Shown here: positions 1 through 10,018 of the stretch, piece by piece
Position numbering within the stretch: the stretch's first letter is position 1
How the letters are laid out: every line of letters begins with the position of its first letter
NCBI RefSeq assembly: GCF_000149955.1
Contig: NC_030989.1
Coordinates: 2,241,839-2,305,838 of the forward strand
Direction of reading: 5' to 3'
Origin: Fusarium oxysporum f. sp. lycopersici 4287
Taxonomy: Eukaryota; Ascomycota; Sordariomycetes; Hypocreales; Nectriaceae
DNA: 64,000 nt
Program-made: the position numbers and the translations under genes
The notes under the pieces: generated by a model
What the model saw: only the letters and a program-made list of their open reading frames with translations
Databases searched by the model: none
Told to the model about the DNA's origin: nothing

Positions 1-682
1 AGAACACCGACGACTCTGAGATCATCACACAGGCCTGGCTCTGGCCCCGTGTCGGCGAATACCTCATCCCCAACGACATCGTCGTCACTGAGACTGGTAC
101 CGCTAACTTCGGTATCTGGGACACTCGATTCCCCCGCAACGTCACCGCCCTCAGCCAAGTTCTCTGGGGCAGCATCGGCTGGTCCGTTGGTGCTTGCCAG
201 GGTGCTGCCCTCGCTGCTAAGGATGCTGGCAAGGAAGGCCGAACAATTCTCTTTGTTGGTGATGGATCTTTCCAATTGACCGCTCAGGAGCTGAGCACCA
301 TGATCCGACATCACCTCAAGCCCACAATGTATGTTTTCAAGACTGATCATCTCCTGTGTCTTTTACTAACTCTTGTTCTAGTTTCGTCATCTGCAACGAT
401 GGCTTCACCATTGAGCGATTCATCCACGGTATGGATGCTGTCTACAACGACATCAACAACTGGAAGTACAAGGACCTCGTCAGCGTCTTCGGCGGCGAGA
501 AGACCTGCAAGACCTTCCAGATCAAGACCAAGACTGAGCTCAACGAGCTCCTCACCAACAAGGAGTTCAACGCTGCTGAGTGCTTGCAATTCGTCGAGCT
601 CTACATGCCCAGAGAGGATGCTCCTCGCGCTCTGATCATGACTGCCGAGGCCAGTGCTAGGAACAACGCCAAGAAGCACTAA
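1..682 (+). CDS. PDC: Pyruvate decarboxylase, C-terminal part (5' end outside window)
   Basis: This is the C-terminal thiamine-diphosphate-binding third of a pyruvate decarboxylase (pyruvate to acetaldehyde plus CO2, cytosolic fermentation). The reading frame starts at base 3. An intron at 329-381 (gtatgt..ctag) separates two exons, and the stop is at 680-682. The first exon shows [15 protein letters not shown] and the diphosphate/Mg motif start [11 protein letters not shown]. The motif is completed across the intron as [14 protein letters not shown], where the Glu of TIE matches the catalytic Glu of yeast Pdc1 and the NDG binds the metal. The end, [24 protein letters not shown], is typical of filamentous-fungal PDCs. 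The N-terminal pyrimidine-binding and central domains lie upstream. The specific paralogue cannot be fixed from this fragment. Confidence 0.95.
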
Positions 683-1460
683 ACGGTTACTCAAGAAAGA
701 GTGAAATTTGATAGACGGGGTTTTGGAAAAGGTTCCTGGAGAACATAATAATGATTTCAGTGGTTTATGGTTTATACTATAGAGTGGCGGACGATGGTTT
801 ATGTTTTATGTACCTCAAATTGAAAAGCGATTTTCTTATATCTTTAATATTCTCTTATCTAACTGGTGATGGCTAACTATATTATTGGTTGTCGACAAGT
901 TGGTGACGCATGTTTACAACGTTGTTATTCAAACTCTACTGAAATAATTCGAAATGAACATAACTTGTGAACGAGTTAACCTTTTAATCTCAAAGTCTGC
1001 GGCATCTGGAGATGTGGGCTGTGATATGCTTCATCATGCGGTATCTGAAGCCTCTGGCTTGTTACGATTTTTTGTTCAATAGCATCTTGAGCCACCTTCA
1101 TCTATCCTTTTCTAATCAACTCGATTCAGTATAAGAGGTCTTTATTTATGGTAAATAAAACATATCAGTATAGTTCAGAAATATTTATTAGCTTTCTCTC
1201 TTCAAATGTTGATCGTCTTTCTCAACTATAAAGGCACCAATCAGCACACGTGATTCGCCTCTACCAAAATTCTCCACGCGCAACGACCTAGCTCAACAGC
1301 AACAAGACTCACTCTCCAAGCTTCATTTTGAAAAGGCTCCTGCGGCGTCACGAATATCTATTTCTCCCAGTCATCACTTCCCATCCCTACGACATCCCCA
1401 TTCCCATTCCCAAACACTACCCTACCCAAGCGTCTCAAGCATAGTCCACACTACTTGAAG
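683..1460. other. Intergenic, PDC 3' region to TAN1 leader
   Basis: This is AT-rich 3' flank of PDC followed by the TAN1 upstream region. A TATAAA lies at 1227-1232, and a C/T-rich leader runs at about 1360-1450. I see no gene. Confidence 0.5.
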
Positions 1461-2664
1461 ATGTACTTCCATCTCCTCTCCCAGGTCATACTCGTCCTCG
1501 GGTTCCTAGGATGCATCGTGGAGACTGTTCATGGCTGATTGAACAGACTGAGCTAACATTTGAAAAGGGAGGCAGTGGTGGTAAATGGCAAACGCCACAC
1601 CAAAAAGCCAGGAAAACTGAGCAGGCCGAGCTTGGAAGGACTTTAGAGGTCAACGATGCCGGAATCTGGGTAACTTACGCGAGAGGAATGAAGGGCAAGG
1701 CGATTACGGAGTTCAAGAACCTTTGTAACGAGGTATGGCACTCGCTCATGATACCCTTTCAGTCTATTGGCGGGCTTGGTAAACTAACTTGTTTCAGTAC
1801 GGAGAGTCACTGTTCGGAGTGAAGCCCCCGAATGAGGATGGAGACAACGACGAGGATGATGAAGATGCCGGTGACATTGAGGCGTCTATTGAGAAGGAGT
1901 TGGCCAGCATGGCACAGCCAAAGCCCAAGACGAAGCAGACCTTCACACCCATCGGAACTGGCCTCGACTGTGTCTTCTTCATGAAGACTGTCAAGCCCGT
2001 TGAACCTCTCAAGCTTGTCACCAAGGCCTGTCAGGATGCCAAGGACTGCCCGGATCCTATGCAACGCAAGACCAAGTACATCAACCGCTTGACGCCTATC
2101 TTTGATACGGACAAGGCGACAGACAAGGGTATTGAACGCGTAGCCCGCACCGTGATGGAGTCTCACTTTGAACTCAAAAGCGAGTCGGGAGAGGATGCTT
2201 CCGCAGAGCCCGCTACATCAGAGCAAGATGGTGAGGGGTCTGCAGCCTGCACGGTAAGTAAACAATGTGATTCGCGGAAAGCATCATTATTTGAAGCTGA
2301 CGATGACCCCTTCAGTACGCCATCAGGTATAACATCCGGAATCACACCGCCTTCAAGTCGAGCGAGGTGATCAAGAAGATTGCGGACTTGGTCAGCCCTA
2401 AGCACAAGGTCAACCTGACGAGTCCCGACAAGGTGGTGTTGGTTGAGATTTTCCAGGTAAGCGGCCCCTCCTTTCGCGTATTGGACCTATCGCGGTGGCA
2501 CGTAGCTAACTAGCGTTGAGACGTTCTGCGGAGTCTCGGTTGTTGATGGCAAGGAGAGCGAGGAGCTGAAGCGTTACAATCTCAATGAGCTGTACAAGGT
2601 GGCCCTGGAGGATAAGCAGCAGAAGGGAAAGCCTGAAGGCGAGGGAGTCGCGGAATCAACGTAA
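1461..2664 (+). CDS. TAN1: THUMP-domain tRNA acetylation adaptor Tan1 (THUMPD1 family)
   Basis: Tan1 is the tRNA-binding partner of the Kre33/NAT10 acetyltransferase and is needed for ac4C at position 12 of tRNA-Ser and tRNA-Leu. The conserved body begins with GGSGGKWQTPHQKAR at 1568. It continues through LEVNDAGIWVTYARG, an acidic linker, GTGLDCVFFMK, a THUMP core (YAIRYNIRNHTAFKSSEVIKK spread over exon 4) and FCGVSVVDGKESEELKRYN. Exons are 1461-1517(?), 1568-1732, 1798-2253, 2316-2456 and 2521-2664, about 320 codons against 289 residues in yeast Tan1. The start is unsure. The ATG at 1461 gives a short hydrophobic first exon that is odd for this family. A branch site (gctaac) before 1567 supports an intron there, but donors at 1485, 1518 and 1527 all keep phase 0. 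The downstream exons are secure. Confidence 0.85.
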
Positions 2665-3747
2665 GCTATCTTTTGAGCCACTCGCGTGTGAGAGGTGTGT
2701 TTGCCTATGGATAGTATTGGACATTCCAGACGAATCGAGGCCCTTTTGCCTCATGGCTGCACAGAGGAGACCGTTGGGGTCTGATCCGAGCAGGATCACT
2801 TAGGTTTCAACGTGGTGTGGCGTCAGACAACCAACCACCCATCCATCCAGTCAGTGGAAATATGACATAGCTATCTGCAAAGATGGGATTTCGATGTCCG
2901 AAGTTCCGTGCCAGGATAGCCAAGCATTTCATGTATCCAATCTACTTGGGGCTATGGGGTTTTGTAACAAACTCAACAGGGAGGATTAACAATACGACCC
3001 CCAAAGTGCAGGGTTTCTCTTCCCCAAGGAATTTGGAAGGCCACACGGCGATGGGGACAGAGAAGGATCGGCATATATCGGTGAATAGAATGGGATTTTC
3101 TGCCAGAATATCATGAGAGACAACAGAGTGATTATGCGTTTCAGCGGCTGCTGGTCAACAGTGGAGAAGTCTACGTGCTGCTATTATGGGGGAAGCTACT
3201 ACGATCTATCGTGTCTAGCTCTCAAGCTACCCCGAGATTAGGGATCGAGATATGGGCTTTGGCGCACAACTCAGGAGATTGATCAGCCGTGGCTTTGTTG
3301 TACACGGGATGTGGGACGTGCCGTAAAGCTAAGCCAGGCAAAGAAGTGTGTATGTACCGTATCGCACTCGGTGAAGTGAGAGTTGAAGGGGTGACATTTT
3401 TACATTCTTTGACAAGGAGACTGAAGTATAATCAAGGTCATGGTTGAGGTTGTAGTGGGTATGGTATAGCCATATGCGATAGTAAGGTTTCGACGAAGCA
3501 GGTTGAGGCCCACGTATGCCATGTACCTTAACTTATGTCACGTCACATCGAGAATACCGAGAATTCCATGACCATCAGAGATTTGACTTGAGATTTTCGG
3601 CCCCGAAGTTACGGACCAGTTGTTCTTGGCCTGTCCTTGTGCTCCCGGTACATTCCCGTGTTGTTAATTAAAGCAAACGGGTGTGGCTGAAGATAGTTTT
3701 GTTTTGGTGCAGTTTTAGGTGCTTATAAGAAGCAAAAAAAGAAGGGG

Positions 3748-3785
3748 AAAAAAAAAAAAAAGGGCTGAGGGGCTGAGGGGCTGAA
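3748..3785. repeat. Poly-A run plus three 8-base tandem units
   Basis: A 14-base A run (3748-3761) is followed directly by three copies of gggctgag (the third ends gggctgaa) at 3762-3785. It lies in intergenic DNA. Confidence 0.9.
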
Positions 3786-4486
3786 CAGACAGCGGAACCA
3801 GTCAGTGATGATTTGGAATATGAGATACGATAATATGATGATGGTAGCGAAGGGGTTATTGTTAGTCTAGGCTGCAGTATAAAAGCAAACGGGTCTAGAC
3901 AGGGGCTGTTTGCGTTAGCGGAATGTGACCCAGGTCAGCTTCGCTTGTGGTAGCCAATCATAAATTTCCCGACTCGCTTCTCGATGCACGCCAGAGGCTT
4001 CGTCATTTAGAGTCTGACATTCCGCTCTGTTTTTCTTTTCTTTCTCTTGTGAAGGCGATGGGCGCATGATAATGTCATCTGATGCATGTTGATTCTCACC
4101 AAAGTATACAGAGTCATGGTCACGGTATCCCAAGGGAATGGTAACTAAGATCAACTAGAGAATGCAATGCGGTGCTATTAAGCTTGGTTGGGCTCGATAG
4201 TGGTAATGGCTCGCTTCAAGATTCGCAAATGGGCCAATGACTGTGCGGTTCTCGTTCCGATCCGCGCTTCTCGATGTCGATCTCTGAGGCTAGCTAGCAA
4301 ACACTATAGAACCACTAACTTCAGCTCATAAGCAGAGCCCTACGGGAGGTTGCAGTTTGCATTCTGCATGTCTTCGATCCTTCTTCTAGTCTTTCGGAGT
4401 CTATTCCGTCCTCACTTCTTGGCGTAATATCTGCACAAGAAAGAGGCTTGAACTAAGGCTGCGGGCGTCTTTCTACTTGGTAACAG

Positions 4487-4498
4487 CCCCCCCCCCCC
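4487..4498. repeat. Poly-C homopolymer, 12 bases
   Basis: Twelve C in a row lie in the presumed leader of the 5818 gene. The length is likely to be unstable or prone to sequencing error. Confidence 0.9.
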
Positions 4499-5817
4499 TT
4501 GTTCCTTGCGCTGTACATACTTTTCGTCTTCTGTGGTCTTCTAAAAAGTTTCGCTTGCTTGGCTACCCCAGGAGATGCTGGTCCGTTTCGGCTTCACCGT
4601 TCCGGCGGGATCGAGTGTCTATCCGTGAGAGATGTGTGTTGTTGTATGTAGTGTACATCCTTGCTTGCTTGATGCTATATCACCATATGATACAGTCAAG
4701 AATGGCTTCGGGTTCTTACGTGTTATGTTCTCTTGTATTTCTTTCTTCCTTTGATCTGTTTGTTGTCTCTATGATTGAGTGACTCCAGCTCATCGCCAAG
4801 TGTCTGTTTGTTCTCCGTTCAGCCAGCCATTGAATTGATTACCTAGTTATTACTGATATTAAAGGTTGTTGAAGAATACTACGAGACTAAACAAAAGTGC
4901 CTCTGACCCTTCAGTTACTGGCTCGCTACGTCGACCATTTACATTTCCGTTTACGCCCCCATCTTTTCGGTTCCCTATTCCGCCCTCGCTCGTTCGTTCG
5001 CAAGCGTGGACCCTACAGAAGAAGGGTCCGTCCCTTGGCTAGCTTCTTTGCATTCCCCATGATTCTCGCTTCTGCTTCTTGATCTCGCTCGTCATGGCCA
5101 GTTTCGCTGACCAGGCGGTGACATTCTATCCCTGTATATTCCGCCTTTTTGTGTCTTTATCCATGTAAATACTACTACTACTCCGTCTGTCGTTCGTCCA
5201 TTCACTGCATACACCCACCCATCATCATCACTTATTCTCGGACCCGAGAGATATGCTGGCGCAACCGTTGTCTGTCAATCCTCCTCATGCACTCTTCCTC
5301 CTGGTTTCTGATTAGCTCTCTTTGCCTGCCGGCTTTTTTGTTGTTCTTGCATTTGCATACGCATGAGGCGTTCGAGAAGGCGAATCTAGCTCCTGTATCG
5401 TGGAAGCTAATAACAACCTCCACTACTACACTACACCCTTCATCTACCCACTCTATCCTAATCCTCCTCATATATCATTTCTACTACTTTCTCTACATTT
5501 ATCTACTCAGTCTTCCGGATAATTACTTGTCGTCAGCACTTCTTCAATCTGTCATCCTTACTCAGCTATAATAGACGGCGAGTTTAAGAGTCTACTTACT
5601 CCCATTATCGAAACTTTCTGTCTCATCTCGTGTTGCAGAGTATCCTGTCAGACATGAATAGAACATACTGTTCACTCTCCTCTCTATACTAAAGGCTATC
5701 GCCTACTTAAAGCCATTCTCTGCGACTCCTTTCGCCTCGTCAGCGCTTCAGCCCATACATCAGATCAGATCAGCCATTCTCCTGAATATCACATCCTACA
5801 TATATATCCTCTTCCCT

Positions 5818-7446
5818 ATGACTCGAATGTCGTACCAATGCACCCTTCGGGACGACGGCAGTCTGCCCCTCCTGAGCCATTGTGTTGCGCAAAAAAGCTA
5901 CAACCTTGTACATGACAATCTCCCCCGTTCGGCCCGAAACCTGAGCTCTACTGAACCCTCTCCAAACGCCTCTATCTCCCCCTCTTCTTCTTCGACCTCT
6001 ACTCCCGGTCCCATGGCGGCTGCTCCGCCAGAGAGTTCTGTCCTCTCCCTACTCAACGGCATCAGCCCTCGTCTGGCGGTAAAGGAACTCGAGGTTGTTC
6101 CTTCGGCTCGACTGCAGCGTCTTTATAATGTCAAGGTTACAGAGGGCCCGAGTCTTTTATTGGCGCTACCCCCACCTGCAGTTATACGGCTGCTACGCTC
6201 TGAGAAATCAACCCTTGGTACTGAAGCTGCTGTGCTCAAGTGGCTTTCCGCTGTTGCGAGAGAGAGGAAAATCTGCTCTGGCGCCGGGGCTAAAGAATCC
6301 ACAAGCAGGACAGTGGGAAACCCTCTAGTGAATGAGACCAATGCTCAATTGATGACTGGATACTTACCTACCCTTGTTCGGCATGAGTCTATTGCCGGTG
6401 TACAACCAGTTGAATATAACCTCATCCGACCGCCAAGAGGTACTCCCATATCCACACTATCAAGACCCCTAGACTCCCGTGAGCAATGGACAGTGGACTT
6501 CCAGACTGGCCAACTACTCCGTCGGATATCCAGCCAGGTTTCACCAACCAGGAGATTTGGTATTGCCGCTGATGTCCTTTCAGTGCCTCCTTCAGTTGTC
6601 CATCACCCACCACAACGTTTTGAAGGAAGCTTGGCTGGTTCAAACGGTGCTGATTCCTGGAGAGTAGCGTTTCATAGCCTGTTGGAATCGGTCCTTCGAG
6701 ATGGAGAGGACTTGACCATTATGTTCAATTACAATAACATTCGATACCACTTCGAGCGTTTCCAACATCTGCTTGATGCAGTAACGAAACCGCGACTAGT
6801 TGTCTTAGATGCCGGCGAAGACTCTAATACATTAATACACCGCCCATACGAAAGCGAGAATAAATCTCATATGCCCCTTAAAGAGGTGCAGTCGCAACCG
6901 AAATTAGGAAAAGGGGTTTCGAGGAAGCCAGACAATGGTGGAAAGGTGCGACAAGACTACACGATAGTCTTTCAGGATGATACCAACATAAAGGAGGAAT
7001 ATATGATAACAGACGAGCCAAGCCAAAACCCCATCGAAGTAACAGGTTTACGACAATGGAGCAACTGCGTATTCGGCGATCCCCTCCTGGCCACCATCTT
7101 CAGCAAACGACCCCGACCCACAGATGATTTCTGGCGAGGCTTCGATAAGCCACTACCAGGTGAAACAACGACAAGCATCATCGAAGATCGAGACAATGCA
7201 CACATTCGCATGCTGCTCTACGAGTGCTATCACGCAGTGGTCACTCTGGTGGGAGAGTATTACAGGCCGCAGACCGACAGCAGCAGGCGAGAACTTGCAG
7301 CTCGAAAACATCTCGGCAATGTGCTGGCTCGGCTTGAAGAACTTGATGATCGGGGCCAGCAGCGGCGTAGACGTATGAGTGGCGAGATGTCACCTGCGAA
7401 GAGACCGCGCTCTGGACAGGAGAGCGACGAAGATAGCGAACCTTGA
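5818..7446 (+). CDS. Divergent APH/phosphotransferase-fold protein, probable pseudokinase
   Basis: This is a single-exon gene of 542 residues. Residues about 90-145 look like the N-lobe of fungal aminoglycoside-phosphotransferase-family proteins (RLYNVKVTEGPSLLLALPP, then RLLRSEKSTLGTEAAVLKWLS). Around residue 300, RDGEDLTIMFNYNNIRYHFE followed by a LLDAV..RLVVLDAGEDSN stretch resembles the region leading into the APH catalytic loop. WSNCVFGDPLLATIFS near residue 410 resembles the segment after the metal-binding Asp. The usual HGDxxxxN and IDWE motifs appear as LDAGEDSN and RQWSN, so the catalytic residues seem to be missing. The C-terminus is basic and Ser-rich (RRRRMSGEMSPAKRPR), possibly a nuclear localisation signal. 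The Ser/Pro-rich first 65 residues may be optional, since another ATG lies at 6013. The function is unknown and the fold call is inference. Confidence 0.6.
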   Translation: MTRMSYQCTLRDDGSLPLLSHCVAQKSYNLVHDNLPRSARNLSSTEPSPNASISPSSSSTSTPGPMAAAPPESSVLSLLNGISPRLAVKELEVVPSARLQRLYNVKVTEGPSLLLALPPPAVIRLLRSEKSTLGTEAAVLKWLSAVARERKICSGAGAKESTSRTVGNPLVNETNAQLMTGYLPTLVRHESIAGVQPVEYNLIRPPRGTPISTLSRPLDSREQWTVDFQTGQLLRRISSQVSPTRRFGIAADVLSVPPSVVHHPPQRFEGSLAGSNGADSWRVAFHSLLESVLRDGEDLTIMFNYNNIRYHFERFQHLLDAVTKPRLVVLDAGEDSNTLIHRPYESENKSHMPLKEVQSQPKLGKGVSRKPDNGGKVRQDYTIVFQDDTNIKEEYMITDEPSQNPIEVTGLRQWSNCVFGDPLLATIFSKRPRPTDDFWRGFDKPLPGETTTSIIEDRDNAHIRMLLYECYHAVVTLVGEYYRPQTDSSRRELAARKHLGNVLARLEELDDRGQQRRRRMSGEMSPAKRPRSGQESDEDSEP

Positions 7447-7714
7447 TGATATACGACCATATTTACAGGCCAATGGCTGTTGGCTAGCGGTACGAGTAAT
7501 ACACGAATAGACACATATTATGATTACTTCACTGCAACATGGTTGAATATGAGAAGTATATCTCGTGAAATAAAATGAGCAAAATGTCCACTGACAAACT
7601 ATGCTCGTTCTTTTTCCTTCCCTTTTGCTGAATCATTGCCAGTCTCTTCATCTTCCTTCTCATTCTCATCTTCTTCATCTCGTGGTAGCTGAAAGCCCAT
7701 CATACCTAACAAAG

Positions 7715-9570
7715 TTACAAGTCGGGTCCAGCCATACCAGCCCTGGCTCTTGAACTTTCGAGTAAGTTCTTTGCCAGGTTGTAATCAATATCGACTTCCT
7801 CCTCACTGTTCTCTTCTTCTTCCTTTATGTCTGCTAGGCTACTCTCTCCCCCTTTTTGAGTTGCAACTTTCAGACGGGGTTGCTTCTCAACAGGGTCAAG
7901 CTTGAGCGCGCCATGTTCGTTGAGCTCTGCTTCAAACTCCGTGGTGAGCTTCTGGATCTCTTCGTCCTCTTCGTCAATTACGGGGGGGTTGGACTGAATT
8001 GCGGCCTTCTTTGCCGTGTTTGTGCTTGAGTCTGTGGATGGTAGACCCATCATTTCTCTCATCATCTTAGCAAACTCCTCCTCGTCAAAGCTAACCTCCT
8101 TGTCCTCGGACTCGCTGTCTTCGTCAAATTCTTCGTCGTCGTCATCATCATCATCATCATCATCATAATCCATTTCGTCAAGTTCTGCTCCGTCCATTCC
8201 AGCACTATCATCATTCAGAAATGCTTCAAAGCGAGACACAATCTTGCGAAGATCAGATTGTGTATTCGCATCTCCAAACCCTGGCTTGGAGTTGGAGGAA
8301 GCGTTCTCTCTTTTGCCATCCAGTTCCTTCTCGAAATCTTGATAGTTGATGTCCATCCATGCTTCGCTATCATCAACATCGTGATCCTTCCATGACTTGA
8401 TGTCTTCATCTGAGGGGAGAGCCTCGTTGCCATCCTCTGCAAGATCCTCAAGTTCGATCGCGAGCTCACGGACAACTCTGCTTTTGCTCTTTTCAGCCTT
8501 CACAGCCAGCATTTCGAATCCACAAGTGAGCTTCATCCCAATATCCAATCTCGCCATGATTTTGTCTGCCTCGCCTAAAGGTGCTTCTTTCTGGGCTTTC
8601 CGAAGGACTTCGCTCCAGCTCGGCGGGGCATCGAACCGTTGGGATCGCAACTGAGCGAAAAGTACCTTGCTAAACCTGACAGATATTGTGATGAGGTCCT
8701 CTGGAGGGAATGTGAATGGTTGGGTTGGTGAGATGACACGTTTCAAGGCGATCGGGTCTCGGAGATAGAATTCTTCGACTGCTGGTGCAACCGATTTAGG
8801 GAGGGAGTGGAGGATATATGCTAACTTCCTCGGTATCGTAATGAGAGAATGGTGTAGAGATTCACTGATCTGCCCAGGGTACTTTTCAAGTCTGTAGAAG
8901 GCTTCGGCTTCGACGAAACCTGAGTGAACAAGTGCATCGCGTTTCGTTTTGATCGCTTGAACTGCATCCGGTAGTTCAAGATTGCGAGCTCTGAGACCTT
9001 CTTCATCTTTGACGGGGATAAGAAGAAGGTTTCCTTTGTTAATCCAAGCTCGGTTGTTGTCAATCTCGGGGTTCAACCATCTGGGCAGCACATTGGCTGC
9101 TTCGACCAGGAGGAACTCGCCGTCTGTGTCAAATACCCGGATCCAGAGATTGGGGTGGGATTTTGATAGTTCTCTTAGTATATATACGATGAGCCATTCA
9201 TCTTCTACGGCATCGCTATAATCAGTGATACCATGGAGATACACCAGTCCTGTCACAGATGTTAGTAGGTATCTTGAAAGTGGTGAACGTTGCAAGTATG
9301 ACACTGACCGTTTTCGTTTTTTAGAGTCAGATTAAACTCATCTTTTTGCCATATGTAGTCTTTGGTAAGTGTGGTAGCAAGCTCTATGGCCGACCTTCGG
9401 ATATTCTCGATCTGTGCAAGCTGTTTGCGAATATCGACTTGAGGGTTTATGAAAAAAAGAAGATATTCGACACAATTATCTGGCAGTTGATTCTTGAAGT
9501 CTGTCTCTTCTGCATCGCCTGTTTGTTGAGGGAATTCCTCCTCTTCTATAATTGGCGACCTGAATGACAT
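7715..9570 (-). CDS. ECD: Ecdysoneless/SGT1-family protein (ECD)
   Basis: Exons are 9570-9309 and 9249-7715 with an intron at 9308-9250, giving 598 residues, close to the family's usual 600-650. The N-terminus has DNCVEYLLFFINP and RRSAIELATTL..DYIWQKDEF. Exon 2 carries the family core: LVYLHGITDYSDAVEDEWLI, then LRELSKSHPNLWIRVFDTDGEFLLVEAANVLPRWLNPE in pieces. In animals ECD takes part in pre-mRNA splicing (Prp8 maturation) and cell-cycle control, and fungal homologues have been linked to glycolytic gene expression. The C-terminal third is very acidic, with an Asp run encoded by a GAT repeat (about 8142-8166 as CAT on the plus strand) and then EEEFAKMMREMMGLP. It shares a 448-base divergent promoter with SMC6 and ends 268 bases from the convergent 5818 gene. 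Confidence 0.9.
8142..8166. repeat. Trinucleotide (CAT/GAT) repeat coding Asp
   Basis: About eight CAT triplets on the plus strand encode a poly-Asp run in the acidic C-terminal part of the ECD protein. The neighbouring GTC codons also give Asp. Confidence 0.85.
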
Positions 9571-10018
9571 GACTTTCGTACGATGCCATTAATAAATTGC
9601 ATATCCTGATGAGTTGTCGAGGGAGGCTTAGGTTGGGGTTCTGAGTTTATTTATTTATATACGAAAGCTACCGGGTAAGCAGCTTGCGGCGATGTTGGAA
9701 TTCTGTGTCATTTACGGCAGATCTGCGCTAGCCCTGTTATGGACAAGGCCCCCACTACAAGGCACGCTTGTCACGTCCCGTCCACCCCAGACGCGTATAG
9801 TGGGATACTGGACGCAACTGCCATTCTTTGATCATATCTAATCGCAACAATTCTTGGTAATACCAACTTACAGATTAAACAGTCGTTATCGCCTCTTGTT
9901 CTCAACACTCTTCAAATAAGTCCTTATAATAAAGAACCTATATTGATTCCCATACGGCAAAATTCAACAATCTTCTTACCAGTCGACCCATGACGAGGCT
10001 GCCGTGAGCATTGCAGCC
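9571..10018. promoter_or_regulatory. Divergent promoter of ECD and SMC6
   Basis: These 448 bases separate the two start codons. A palindromic ACGCGT lies at 9791-9796, the core bound by MBF-type cell-cycle factors in yeasts, which would suit SMC6. The hexamer also occurs elsewhere in intergenic DNA here (near 35449, 35715 and 54168), so alone it is weak evidence. Confidence 0.4.

Larger units (their letters stand above)
2665..5817. other. Long intergenic region / leader upstream of 5818 gene
   Basis: About 3.15 kb lies here without a recognisable gene. The short ORFs have no family features. The last kilobase or so is rich in C/T and short tyrosine/serine-like codon runs, as in long fungal 5' leaders. 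Low-complexity tracts are noted separately. Confidence 0.5.

Noticed and set aside
2585..3116. Two ORFs of 72-77 codons downstream of TAN1
   Set aside because: One overlaps the last TAN1 exon in another frame and neither shows a motif or intron structure.
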